From the NCBI GenBank assembly GCA_963667715.1, contig OY763926.1:1550001-1614000 (forward strand): 64,000 bases of DNA. Reading direction: 5' to 3'. Source of the DNA: JAFGDI01 sp963667715. Lineage in GTDB: Bacteria; Planctomycetota; Phycisphaerae; Sedimentisphaerales; SM23-30. The notes beneath the pieces are model-generated. The model had not been told where the DNA came from and searched no databases. It saw only the letters and a list, made by a program, of their open reading frames with translations. Position numbers and translations under genes: made by a program. Below, piece by piece: positions 1-8,417 of the stretch (its first letter is position 1; the number at the start of each line of letters is the position of its first letter).

Positions 1-962
1 TCATAACCCCATTCCTCCCGCCAGTTATTGATCAGTTCCCTGATCAGCTCTGCATATTGATATGCTCTCGGCACATTCGTCTCACCCTGATACCAGATTG
101 CACCTTTTATATGATAGTTAATTATCGGGTACAGCATAGAATTAAACAAATAGCCGCTGCGATGCTGCATTCTCAGGTTATCTGGATATCGGGGCTTTTT
201 AAGCGATGGCTTTTCCTTGCGTGCTTCCTGCCAGTCGCTAATAACCGTTGCAAACTCCGCTTCCAGCTCCGGCCGTCTCGCCAGAAAGTCCAAATCTCGT
301 TCGTATATAGGTTTTAGCTCTGGATTATTAGCAATAACCTCTGTCCGTACCCACGCCTCAGCTGGTGTGCCGCCATATGCACTGGTTATTATTCCAATCG
401 GAACGTTTAGTCGCTCTTGTAGCTCTCGCCCGTAAAAATAGCCAACCGCAGAACATCTTTTCGCTGTCTGTGGTGTACATTCCTCCCATTTATACCTCAG
501 ATCCTTCAGTGGCTTTGCCGATTCTGACCGTGGCACATACAGCAGGCGTATCTCCGGCTGATCGGCCGTTGCGACCTCTTCTTCATGGTTCAAGGTCTGC
601 TGGAGTTCCCATTGCATATTACTCTGGCCCGAACATAGCCACACTTCTCCCAGCAGCACGTTTTTTAGGGTAATTTCATTATTGCCACTAATATCAATAT
701 TAAAGCTTCTACCGTCTGTCGCCGGCGTAGTAAGAAATACTACCCATTCTCCATTCTCGTCAGCTGTGGTATCATACTTCATAAGCGTCCAGGCTGGCTT
801 TACCGCAACCTTTTCTCCCGGCTCTGCCCAGCCCCAGAATTTAACCTGTGCTTTCTGCTGTAGAACCATATTATCAGATAAACAACCCGGCAGCTTAACA
901 TCTCCCAAAAGCGAACTGGCAAGCATAACGGCTAATATCACGGCACTAAGTACTTTTCTCAT
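1..962 (-). CDS. sialate O-acetylesterase-like SGNH esterase (3' end outside window)
   Basis: Secreted carbohydrate esterase, truncated by the window edge: 320 residues are visible and the frame is open to base 1. Reading from the ATG at 962 gives a signal peptide (residues 1-20). The block-I motif SGQSNMQ follows at 111-117 with the presumed nucleophile Ser114. SAYGGTPAEAW lies at 194-204 and GAIWYQGETN at 287-296. These are the hallmark blocks of the SASA / 9-O-acetylesterase family, whose members remove O-acetyl groups from sialic acids or plant polysaccharides. The gene lies downstream of the GH28 gene on the same strand, 118 bp away, so a role in de-acetylating pectin-type substrate is a reasonable inference. 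The catalytic His/Asp block should lie beyond the window. Substrate is not determined by the sequence. Confidence 0.88.
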   Translation of the reverse strand, partial: MRKVLSAVILAVMLASSLLGDVKLPGCLSDNMVLQQKAQVKFWGWAEPGEKVAVKPAWTLMKYDTTADENGEWVVFLTTPATDGRSFNIDISGNNEITLKNVLLGEVWLCSGQSNMQWELQQTLNHEEEVATADQPEIRLLYVPRSESAKPLKDLRYKWEECTPQTAKRCSAVGYFYGRELQERLNVPIGIITSAYGGTPAEAWVRTEVIANNPELKPIYERDLDFLARRPELEAEFATVISDWQEARKEKPSLKKPRYPDNLRMQHRSGYLFNSMLYPIINYHIKGAIWYQGETNVPRAYQYAELIRELINNWREEWGY

Positions 963-1004
963 TTACATCTGTCCTCATATCTATAATTAGTTATATCGTA
1001 CTAT

Positions 1005-1082
1005 CTAATTCCTAATTCCTAACTTCTAATTCCTAACTTCTAATTCCTAACTTCTAATTCCTAACTTCTAACTTCTAACTCT
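1005..1082. repeat. 14-bp tandem repeat, about 4 units (TCCTAACTTCTAAT type)
   Basis: The segment repeats the unit CTAATTCCTAACTT several times and then decays into a 7-bp CTAACTT period. It fills the gap between the GH28 stop codon and the esterase start. Similar TCCTAA-rich strings occur at 34806-34866, 47335-47350, 50268-50345, 50440-50460 and 51057-51121. It is therefore part of a dispersed intergenic repeat vocabulary, not a local accident. Confidence 0.8.
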
Positions 1083-2370
1083 ACCCTTTCCCCGTTTGCC
1101 AATCCTTCTCATCTACTAGCGGAGCGTCAGATTTATTACCATTTATTGTAACATTATCATAAATAATACCGTCAACATTACCCATATTAAAGCGATTGAT
1201 ATCTGGCCGGATATTTACATCTTGCAGCTTAATATTCGAGATCACATCTCCTTTATTACCACGCAGATCACCTATAGACTCACACTGAATATCTATATTT
1301 CTCAGTATCAGGTTATTGACATACGAAGCAGGGGGCTCTTTACCTTCTGTATCATAAAACTGCGTCCAAGGCTTAACATCGAACAGCACCTTCACATTTT
1401 TACCCCTGATATTCTCATATATGATATTCTCATACCGTTGCGGCGTATCTGGCCGGAGCTTTAATCTCACCAGCCTGTTACCGCCTTCTACCCAGCAGTT
1501 GCGTACTATAATATTACGTACCAGTGTCGCCTCACTGCCTATCGTCACCACACCATGCCCGCGCCCAAACGTACAATTTTCTACCAGCACATTTTCTACC
1601 GGACTGTTTACCGGATCGCTATCAGCTTCCGGCCCTTTACCGCATTTTATTGCGATACAATCATCATTAACCGATATCTTACACCCGCGAACTGATACAT
1701 TCTGGCAGCTGTCGATATCGATCCCGTCTGTACTCGGGGCCGGCACCGGCTCAAACTGTGACGATATATCCAGGTTCTGTATAGTAGGAAAATTACACTT
1801 GAATATATGCAATGTCCAGAAACCAGAATCCTTCAGGGTAATATCTTCTATAAGTATATGGTCAGAATTATTAATATAGAACATTCTTGGCCGGTGTACT
1901 TCCAGGTTTGTGCAATTCTTATTCTCCGCTCGTCTCTGCCAGAAAGCCTTCCAGTATTTCAAGCCGTTACCGTTTACCTCTCCCTCACCGTATACATGAA
2001 AATTATCAACTTTATCCGCATTGATCAGGGCACTTCGCCATAGCTGGTCACGTCCCTCCACATGAGTCATTACAATTGGATAATCTTCGATATTATCAGA
2101 GCCCTTTATAACACCATTTTTTTCAATACACAAACTCACACCTGGCTTGAAATATATCGCACCTGTGAGAAATGTACCTTCCGGCACAACCACCTTCCCA
2201 TGGGTTTTGGCCGCCGCGTCTATCGCCGCCTGGATAGCTTTCGTACTGAGCTTTTCGCCACTGTCGTCTGCTCCATAGTCTGTTATCTCGTAGCTCACCG
2301 CTGAAAGGTTATTAGACAATAACAAAAGCGAAAAAAACATAAGCGTAGCTTTTACTAATGATAGTTTCAT
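1081..2370 (-). CDS. secreted GH28 polygalacturonase-type glycoside hydrolase
   Basis: Exported right-handed beta-helix enzyme predicted to hydrolyse alpha-1,4-galacturonan or rhamnogalacturonan in pectin. Signal peptide at residues 1-24, then the pectate-lyase-superfamily N-terminal strand (YEITDYGADDSGEKLSTKAI). All four GH28 catalytic blocks are visible: STDGIDI at 213-218 (NTD block), NDD at 235-237, GHG at 271-273 and RLK at 302-304. At 429 aa the length is normal for a single-domain GH28. The ATG at 2370 is preceded by AGGAGT. It is followed on the same strand by an SGNH esterase, suggesting a small pectin-degradation operon that continues off the left edge. GH28 is firm; endo versus exo action and exact substrate are open. 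Confidence 0.93.
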   Translation of the reverse strand: MKLSLVKATLMFFSLLLLSNNLSAVSYEITDYGADDSGEKLSTKAIQAAIDAAAKTHGKVVVPEGTFLTGAIYFKPGVSLCIEKNGVIKGSDNIEDYPIVMTHVEGRDQLWRSALINADKVDNFHVYGEGEVNGNGLKYWKAFWQRRAENKNCTNLEVHRPRMFYINNSDHILIEDITLKDSGFWTLHIFKCNFPTIQNLDISSQFEPVPAPSTDGIDIDSCQNVSVRGCKISVNDDCIAIKCGKGPEADSDPVNSPVENVLVENCTFGRGHGVVTIGSEATLVRNIIVRNCWVEGGNRLVRLKLRPDTPQRYENIIYENIRGKNVKVLFDVKPWTQFYDTEGKEPPASYVNNLILRNIDIQCESIGDLRGNKGDVISNIKLQDVNIRPDINRFNMGNVDGIIYDNVTINGNKSDAPLVDEKDWQTGKG

Positions 2371-2904
2371 TTTGACTCCTATGGCGAAATTGATATATCC
2401 TGTTTTGATTTTTCTATTTTAATATGAAAGTAATTAAACTGCAATTATCTAAGTGGTATTTGTGTTCTTAATCTTATTTTTATTATCATAATGCAAGTAT
2501 CAGTTATTTTTTTTGCATTCCAAAGCCATTCATTATTCATATCTGAATTTGTCGCCAGTATGCTTCGACTTTTCACAATATTTGTAAGCCACTCTTTGCT
2601 TTTTTACTATCGAAGAAAAAAATGTTCCTATAACTATTATCCTCCCAGTTCATTATAAAACATTTGGCTAATTAGTGTCTATTGCTCATCTGACGTAATA
2701 GCCTATTATCAATGGTTTTAGCGAAATAATTTACTCTTATCTCTATCGTCCATTATCTTCTCTGATTATTTGCATTTACAAAACGGACGATAAAGAAATG
2801 CGTTAGTTATATATAGATTTAAAAGAAGTTGTTGTTTGCCATGATCATATTATATGTACGATTTGGCTTTGTGTTCTAGTAGAGTATTTGAAAGGTGGCG
2901 TAAC
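2371..2904. other. AT-rich intergenic region between divergent GH28 and MCP genes
   Basis: This 534-bp gap separates two divergently transcribed genes and should hold both promoters; none is convincing by eye. The one clear structure is a perfect 8-bp inverted repeat, TATCGTCC (2744-2751) with GGACGATA (2785-2792), enclosing 33 nt. It could be a leader stem of the chemoreceptor transcript or an operator. No ORF here is credible. Confidence 0.5.
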
Positions 2905-4395
2905 GTGGCTCTTAGAGATGTAAGTGTTAAAACCAAGGTAATGATGATCCCTCTGATCTCTCTGCTTTTTATGGCTATTATGTTCTTCTTAGAAAGTACC
3001 ATTAGTCGTAGTGTCAGCAACGAAGTACAGCTTTCCCAGTTTGGTAAAGCCGTTCTCGATGGTAGTAAGGAACTGCTCAAAGTTTCCGTTGATGTACAGG
3101 CTATCAGCTTAGGCCAGATGGTTGAAGGTATTACCGATCAGCAGCAGCTCGCCGAAACGATCATTAACCATACCGACTCGCTAAGATTCTTTGACGATAA
3201 TAGCGGCTACTTCTTCACTTATACTCTTGATGGTACAAGAATAAACAACCCGCCAGATAAGAGCAAAAATGGCAGTAACTATCTAGACTTTAAGGACAAA
3301 AAAGGTAACTATCTTTTCCAGAATTTCGCCAAAGTTATTCGTCAGAGTGGTGGCGGATATGTCGAGTATTTCTGGGAAAAGCCCGGCAAAGGCATCCAGC
3401 CCAAGCTAAGCTATGTAAAGCTTATCCCCGGCACTGACATATACGTTGGTTGTGGTGTATATATCGATAATGTAGAATCTGAAAAAGCGGCCTTATTCGA
3501 TAAGGTCAAGCAGGAAAATGCTAAGTATAATGTTGTTCGATACTCCATGTGGGGCGGCATTATCCTACTGTCTCTACTGTCATCAATTGCTATAATACGT
3601 TCCATTGTTTCCCCTTTGACTATGGCTATTAAAAACCTTATCGAAAATGCTGATAGTATCTCGCAATCGTCCAGACAGGTTGCCCAGGCCTCGCAATATC
3701 TAGCTGACGGCTCCAGTGAACAGGCAGCCGCCGTTGACCATACCAGTTCTTCTATTGAAGACTTAGCTGTTATGACCAAAAACAATGCTGAAAGTGCCGA
3801 ACAGGCAAATTCTCTGGCTTCTGAGTCAAATAGTGCCGCCCAGCAGGGCAGTCAGGCCATGTCTCAGATGATGACTGCTATTACTGAAATGCAGCTGGCT
3901 TCGGAAGAAGTGTCAAAGATCATCAAGGTTATTGACGAAATAGCTTTCCAGACCAACCTACTTGCTCTTAACGCTGCTGTTGAAGCTGCCAGAGCTGGCG
4001 AAAGTGGTAAAGGCTTCGCCGTCGTCGCCGAAGAAGTAAGAAATCTCGCTATGAGATCTGCTGAAGCTGCTCACAGCACTGCCGAGCTAATCGAACAGTC
4101 AGTTAAAAGTTCTAATATCAGCAGTGAAGTGGTGAGTCATGTCGAAGATGCCTTCAAACTTATCGTTGAAAAGTCAAACTCGCTCACTGATATTATCGCT
4201 AAAATTGACAGCTCTTGCCACGAGCAGGCTTCAGGTCTTGATCGTATAAACCTGGCTATGGCCCAGATCGATAAAGTTACCCAGACCAATGCTGCCAGCT
4301 CAGAAGAGAGTGCTTCTGCTTCAAAAGAACTCAGCGATCAGGCCTCTATCGCAACCAATGTAGTCGCCGAGCTGCGTAAGCAGGTTGGCAGCTAA
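2905..4395 (+). CDS. methyl-accepting chemotaxis protein with single Cache domain
   Basis: Membrane chemoreceptor that senses a small ligand outside the cell and signals to CheA. I prefer the GTG start at 2905. It has AAGGTGG seven bases upstream and yields the typical beginning MALRDVSVKTKV; an ATG at 2854 would add 17 residues without a good ribosome site. Order: TM1 (about 14-32), periplasmic sCache_2-type sensor containing SGYFFTYTLDG and YVGCGVYID (to about 205), TM2 (about 215-235), then the signalling domain. Its hairpin tip, IAFQTNLLALNAAVEAARAG, is the invariant CheA/CheW contact. No C-terminal methyltransferase-tethering pentapeptide is seen. No chemotaxis genes are adjacent, so it is an orphan receptor. 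Confidence 0.95.
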   Translation: MALRDVSVKTKVMMIPLISLLFMAIMFFLESTISRSVSNEVQLSQFGKAVLDGSKELLKVSVDVQAISLGQMVEGITDQQQLAETIINHTDSLRFFDDNSGYFFTYTLDGTRINNPPDKSKNGSNYLDFKDKKGNYLFQNFAKVIRQSGGGYVEYFWEKPGKGIQPKLSYVKLIPGTDIYVGCGVYIDNVESEKAALFDKVKQENAKYNVVRYSMWGGIILLSLLSSIAIIRSIVSPLTMAIKNLIENADSISQSSRQVAQASQYLADGSSEQAAAVDHTSSSIEDLAVMTKNNAESAEQANSLASESNSAAQQGSQAMSQMMTAITEMQLASEEVSKIIKVIDEIAFQTNLLALNAAVEAARAGESGKGFAVVAEEVRNLAMRSAEAAHSTAELIEQSVKSSNISSEVVSHVEDAFKLIVEKSNSLTDIIAKIDSSCHEQASGLDRINLAMAQIDKVTQTNAASSEESASASKELSDQASIATNVVAELRKQVGS

Positions 4396-4473
4396 TTGCC
4401 TCAGCTGTAACAGGTTTATTGTCAGCTATAAACATAATATAGCTGTTTATTATTCATTGTTAATTATATGATA

Positions 4474-4517
4474 CACAAAGGCCTTGTTTGTCTAGTTCAA
4501 ATAAGGCCTTTTTTGTG
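4474..4517 (+). terminator. rho-independent terminator after the chemoreceptor gene
   Basis: CACAAAGGCCTT (4474-4485) pairs with AAGGCC followed by a T-rich run and GTG (4503-4517). The stem is GC-centred and followed by six T residues, 80 bp after the MCP stop codon. Confidence 0.75.
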
Positions 4518-4580
4518 CCATTTTTCCTCATTATTTCTCTATTTCTTTTCTATATTTCCTTATTACCTGCAACCTTTTAT

Positions 4581-4755
4581 AGATAACCTCTAATAATTGC
4601 TTTCGCAGCGAAAACGAGGATTGATTTTTACTGACAAGGAACGAAGAACCGGGCATATTGGCCCCGATGTACATCGGGGTTCATGGTTTTTCGTGACGCA
4701 GCTCAGGAAAAATTAAGACCGTTTGTAGACCGGAATGAATTTTTAGAGGTTGTCT
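4581..4755. repeat. 175-bp terminal-inverted-repeat element, copy 1
   Basis: One of four near-identical copies (others 45228-45402, 51695-51857, 53061-53235). Termini are imperfect inverted repeats of about 18 bp (AGATAACCTCTAATAATT at the left; the right end reads AGACAACCTCTAAAAATT on the other strand). The interior carries a CCCCGATGTACATCGGGG palindrome at 4665-4682 and other short inverted repeats. It has no ORF. It sits directly upstream of the GH92 gene. The organisation resembles a MITE or a long REP-like element. Confidence 0.85.
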
Positions 4756-4819
4756 ATAGTCTTTTTTGGTGAAATTGTCATATTATGTGGTTATAATCAA
4801 TCATGTATTATAATTGTAC

Positions 4820-4867
4820 AATTGTTCAATAACAATTTAATCTGAACAGGTGGGCCTGATCCAGGCC
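4820..4867. promoter_or_regulatory. two palindromes in the GH92 upstream region
   Basis: AATTGTT-CAAT-AACAATT (4820-4837) is a perfect 7-bp inverted repeat, and GGCCTG-ATC-CAGGCC (4853-4867) is another immediately before the coding start. Either could be an operator for the glycosidase gene or a leader hairpin. No regulator gene is adjacent, so assignment is tentative. Confidence 0.35.
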
Positions 4868-4905
4868 GCAAATTGGAAATCCATATTAAAGAAAGAGTTA
4901 GCATT

Positions 4906-7218
4906 ATGAAAGAAAAGTCTCGCATTCCCGTATCAATTTTTACCGGCATGCTTATGCTGGGAGCGGCTATTATTTCGCCGCTTTGCGTATCTGCTGCTTC
5001 TGCTGACAGCGATTCATCTAAATACATCAGACCTCTGATCGGTACCAAAGGTGAGGGTAATGTTTACCCTGGCCCTTCTGCTCCGTTTGGTATGGTACAG
5101 ATCAGCCCCGATACTGACAAGGTACTTTGGGCTACTGCCTCTGGTTATGAATATTCTGACCCAACTATCCTTGGTTTCAGTCTTACCCATCTCTCTGGTA
5201 CCGGTATCCCAGATCTTGGCGACTTCCTCTTTATCCCACAGGTAGGGGAGCCAGAGCTGGTTTCTGGTGAAAAGGACAAACCAGAAGAAGGTTATCAGTC
5301 TGCTTACAGTCACGACAACGAAGAAGCTTCTGCCGGCTATTATAAAGTTAAACTGGACAAATCTGGTGTTACTACCGAGCTGGCCGCTGGTGTGCGTGCT
5401 GGTATGCTGCGTTTCACCTTCCCTGAAACTGATCAGGCATCGATCATGATCGACCTGGCTCATGTTCTTAGCGGTGGCCGCTGGCAGGTTGCCCAGTCTC
5501 GTGTTCGTATTGAAGATGGTTCTACCGTTACTGGTTTCCATCTTATCAACGGTTGGGCCAAGGAAAGATATCTATATTTCGCAGCTCGCTTCTCTCGTCC
5601 TTTTGATGACCAGATGATCTACAGCAATGGCCGTCCGGTTGTATATGATTCTCATGCCAACTATCGTTTCCGCAGCTGTAAGGAAGCCGCTGGCAAGAAT
5701 CTCCGCTTCCTGGCCAAATACAGCACTAGCAGCAACGAAGCTATCACTGTTAAGGTTGCGGTTTCTACCGTAAGTGCCGCAAATGCTCTGGAAAATCTCG
5801 ACGCTGAACTTCCTGACTGGAACTTCGAGAAGCTGGTAGCTGATACCTGTAAGCTGTGGAATAATGAACTTGAATGTTTCTCTATTACCGGTTCTCAGCT
5901 GGAAAAAGAAACTTTCTACACGGCTCTGTATCATGCTTTCCTTATGCCAAACACTCATCAGGACGTAAATGGTCAGTATCGCGGTTTCGACCAGAATACC
6001 CACACTATCTATGGTGCTGATAAATATACTGTTTTCTCTCTTTGGGATACTTACCGTGCTACGCATCCGCTGTTTGCTCTTGTTAAGTCTAAACGTGACG
6101 CTGATATGATCAACTCTATGCTAGCTCACTATGACCAGAGTGTTGATAAACTTCTCCCGGTTTGGGAACTTCAGGCCAACGAAACATGGTGTATGATCGG
6201 CTACCACGCTGTACCGGTTATTGCTGACGCTTTCCTGAAGGGCGTAAAGGGTTTCGATCCTGAACGTGCTTATGAAGCTGTTAAGACAACTGCTATGAAC
6301 CCACATTATGACGCGGTTAAAGAGTTTGCCGAGCTTGGCTGGGTTCCTTTCGATCAGGAAAACGAAGCTGTATCAAAGACCCTCGAATATGCTTATGATG
6401 ATTATACTATTGCCCAGATGGCCAAGGCTCTTGGCAAAATGGACGATTATAAGTACTTCATGAGTCGTGCTGATAACTATAAGAACATCTATGATGAAAC
6501 TACCGGCTTTATGCGTGGCCGTGACTCAAAGGGCAACTGGCGCGAACCATTCGATCCTCAGGGTTTTGTTCAGGGTGGTGATTTCACCGAAGGTACTAGC
6601 TGGCAGTATAGCTGGTATGTCCCTCACGATGTCGCCGGCCTGATCGAGCTCTTCGGCGGCAAGAAAAAGTTCTGTGAAAAACTTGATAATCTCTTTACTC
6701 TGGCATCAGAAGAATCTGATGAAGGCGTTGATGATATCTATGGCCGTATGGGTGAATACTGGCATGGTAACGAACCTAGTCACCATATTATTTACCTGTA
6801 CAATTTCGCTGGTCAGCCTTGGAAAGCTCAGAAACTGCTCAATACTGTTATCAAAACACAGTACGGCAATCAGCCGGGCTCTCTAACTGGTAACGATGAC
6901 TGTGGTCAGATGTCGGCCTGGTATATCTTTACTTGTATGGGCTTCTACCCGGTTGCTCCTGCTAGTGACTACTATGTAATTGGTGCTCCGCAGATCAAGA
7001 ATATTACTATGGACCTTTCTAATGGTAATACCTTCCATATGCAGGCTAATAACCTATCAGACAAGAATATCTATATCCAGTCTGTAAAATTAAATGGTAA
7101 AAACTGGAACACTCCATTCCTGCCGTTTAGTGAACTTACTAATGGTGGCGAACTTATCTTCGAGATGGGCCCAACACCTAACAAGAACTGGGGTGCTAAC
7201 GCTGTTATCCCTCAGTAA
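4906..7218 (+). CDS. secreted GH92 exo-alpha-mannosidase
   Basis: Predicted calcium-dependent exo-alpha-mannosidase that removes terminal mannose from N-glycans or yeast/algal mannans. The ATG at 4906 is chosen because it begins a clean signal peptide (MKEKSRIPVSIF to CVSAASA). An in-frame TTG at 4873 would place 11 polar residues before it. The N-terminal beta-sandwich carries YIRPLIGTKGEGNVYPGPSA and GFSLTHLSGTGIPD. The alpha/alpha-barrel carries FYTALYHAFLMPN, FSLWDTYRATHPL, EGTSWQYSWYVPHD, GNEPSHHI and GNDDCGQMSAWYIF, the last two being catalytic-site blocks of GH92. At 770 aa it is a full-length member. A strong terminator follows at 7246-7278. It is a single gene, with repeat copy 1 and two palindromes upstream. 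Confidence 0.95.
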   Translation: MKEKSRIPVSIFTGMLMLGAAIISPLCVSAASADSDSSKYIRPLIGTKGEGNVYPGPSAPFGMVQISPDTDKVLWATASGYEYSDPTILGFSLTHLSGTGIPDLGDFLFIPQVGEPELVSGEKDKPEEGYQSAYSHDNEEASAGYYKVKLDKSGVTTELAAGVRAGMLRFTFPETDQASIMIDLAHVLSGGRWQVAQSRVRIEDGSTVTGFHLINGWAKERYLYFAARFSRPFDDQMIYSNGRPVVYDSHANYRFRSCKEAAGKNLRFLAKYSTSSNEAITVKVAVSTVSAANALENLDAELPDWNFEKLVADTCKLWNNELECFSITGSQLEKETFYTALYHAFLMPNTHQDVNGQYRGFDQNTHTIYGADKYTVFSLWDTYRATHPLFALVKSKRDADMINSMLAHYDQSVDKLLPVWELQANETWCMIGYHAVPVIADAFLKGVKGFDPERAYEAVKTTAMNPHYDAVKEFAELGWVPFDQENEAVSKTLEYAYDDYTIAQMAKALGKMDDYKYFMSRADNYKNIYDETTGFMRGRDSKGNWREPFDPQGFVQGGDFTEGTSWQYSWYVPHDVAGLIELFGGKKKFCEKLDNLFTLASEESDEGVDDIYGRMGEYWHGNEPSHHIIYLYNFAGQPWKAQKLLNTVIKTQYGNQPGSLTGNDDCGQMSAWYIFTCMGFYPVAPASDYYVIGAPQIKNITMDLSNGNTFHMQANNLSDKNIYIQSVKLNGKNWNTPFLPFSELTNGGELIFEMGPTPNKNWGANAVIPQ

Positions 7219-7245
7219 GTATTAAGCGGCTCATATGTAAATTAA

Positions 7246-7278
7246 AAACCGGTGCCTCCATTGGCATCGGTTTTTTTT
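7246..7278 (+). terminator. rho-independent terminator after GH92
   Basis: AACCGGTGCC and GGCATCGGTT pair across a 6-nt loop and are followed by eight T residues. Confidence 0.85.
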
Positions 7279-7418
7279 ATACCACTACCCATCATTTTTT
7301 TGCAACCCTTGCGGCCAAAAACTCTTCTTAAAGCCAATATCTCATACCAAATCACAATCGCCAACCAACCCTTTGCGTCTTAGCGACCTTGCGTTAAAAC
7401 TCTTAAATTCTCTCTCTT

Positions 7419-7486
7419 AAATCTGTGATAATTAATCAATCAGCAGTTCGCGGTAGCGAACACCTCTTAACGAATCTGTGGATTAC
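7419..7486. repeat. hairpin repeat flanked by AATCTGTG boxes, copy 1
   Basis: The repeat reads AAATCTGTG, AATTAATCAAT, a hairpin GTTCGC-GGTA-GCGAAC, then AATCTGTGGAT. A second copy at 8340-8406 has the hairpin GCTCGC-GGGA-GCGAGC. The stem differs at one base pair by a compensatory T-A to C-G change. The two copies bracket the pseudopilin gene at 7511-8329. Confidence 0.75.
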
Positions 7487-7510
7487 CACTCTTACTTTAG
7501 CTTACGCATA

Positions 7511-8329
7511 TTATTTCAGATCATAAATAGAATTATTCTTACCCGGCCCAAACCAGCCTAGCTTCTTCTCTGCAAAGCCATATGGATCTTCATCTGGTAT
7601 TGTCATCTTCTCACTGGTTACATGACCGTCAGCCCAACCGGCATTTGCCGTGTCCAGATGTCTGAAGTGGATCGATGGCTGCGGGGCAAAGCTGGAGGCC
7701 GATTCCGGGTCTTCTATCACATACTTGACATAGTTCGCCCAGATCGGTGGGTGGATAAAGGAATATTCTATTATTGCTGGCCCGCCGTCTATAGTAGTTG
7801 CAAATGCTGAATCGGCAAACATGATCGTTTCCGATGGGTGCTTTACTTCACTGCTTTTAGCCGAATAGTTACAGGCCTGCATATAATCTTTATTATCCAG
7901 CCTGCCGCCGATATACTGGTCATTATACCCATATCCGCCGCAGCCAGCCTCAAAATTCTCTGCCTGACCTGATTCGACATGATAGTTCCTGAAATCAGGA
8001 CATTGCTTGACTTCTCCATCGCCCAGATATTTGTATAATGGGCTTCGCTCCGGCTCAAACGGACTTTCTATATCGTCTCGCTCGCCATGCCAGCGTTTAA
8101 GGTTATCTGGTATTATTCCCTCAGCTGCCAGCACATAACGATCATTATTCTCTACCGCATATCCGGTATTAGCCATCACCAGCTGTTTAAGATTTGAAAG
8201 GCATACCACTTTCCTCGCCTGCTGCCTGCTTTTGCTCAGGGCGGGCATAAGTATAGACACCAGCAAAGCTATGATAGTTATCACCACCAGCAGTTCTATA
8301 AGAGTAAAAGCTTTTCGAGTATTTGCCAT
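7511..8329 (-). CDS. type II secretion/type IV pilus-like pseudopilin, H-X9-DG family
   Basis: Exported prepilin-like protein of the family that is greatly expanded in planctomycetes. The N-terminus carries a type III (class) signal, RKAFTLIELLVVITIIALLV. It is cleaved by prepilin peptidase and then forms the hydrophobic helix embedded in the membrane or pilus. The soluble domain ends with HLDTANAGWADG, which fits the H-X9-DG signature exactly. Length (272 aa) is typical. It is monocistronic in this window and is bracketed on both sides by copies of a 68-bp hairpin repeat. The family is thought to build secretion pseudopili or surface structures; the function of this individual member is unknown. 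Confidence 0.92.
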   Translation of the reverse strand: MANTRKAFTLIELLVVITIIALLVSILMPALSKSRQQARKVVCLSNLKQLVMANTGYAVENNDRYVLAAEGIIPDNLKRWHGERDDIESPFEPERSPLYKYLGDGEVKQCPDFRNYHVESGQAENFEAGCGGYGYNDQYIGGRLDNKDYMQACNYSAKSSEVKHPSETIMFADSAFATTIDGGPAIIEYSFIHPPIWANYVKYVIEDPESASSFAPQPSIHFRHLDTANAGWADGHVTSEKMTIPDEDPYGFAEKKLGWFGPGKNNSIYDLK

Positions 8330-8339
8330 TTCTATTCTA

Positions 8340-8406
8340 AAATCTGTGAAAATTAATCAAATTAGTCGCTCGCGGGAGCGAGCACCTTGCAGTACAATCT
8401 GTGGAT
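8340..8406. repeat. hairpin repeat flanked by AATCTGTG boxes, copy 2
   Basis: AATCTGTGAAAATTAATCAAA, then the hairpin GCTCGC-GGGA-GCGAGC, then AATCTGTGGATGA. It is homologous to 7419-7486, with a compensatory change in the stem, and lies just upstream of the pseudopilin start. Confidence 0.75.
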
Positions 8407-8417
8407 GAAGACTATTT

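Noticed and set aside
1005..1082. Possible CRISPR array from regular repeats
   Set aside because: Units are contiguous 14-bp tandem repeats without spacers, and no cas genes are present. The other hairpin repeats are dispersed singly.
7281..7418. Small gene downstream of GH92
   Set aside because: The region is AT-rich repeat-like text (TTGCGTCTTAGCGACC type) with no open frame of note.
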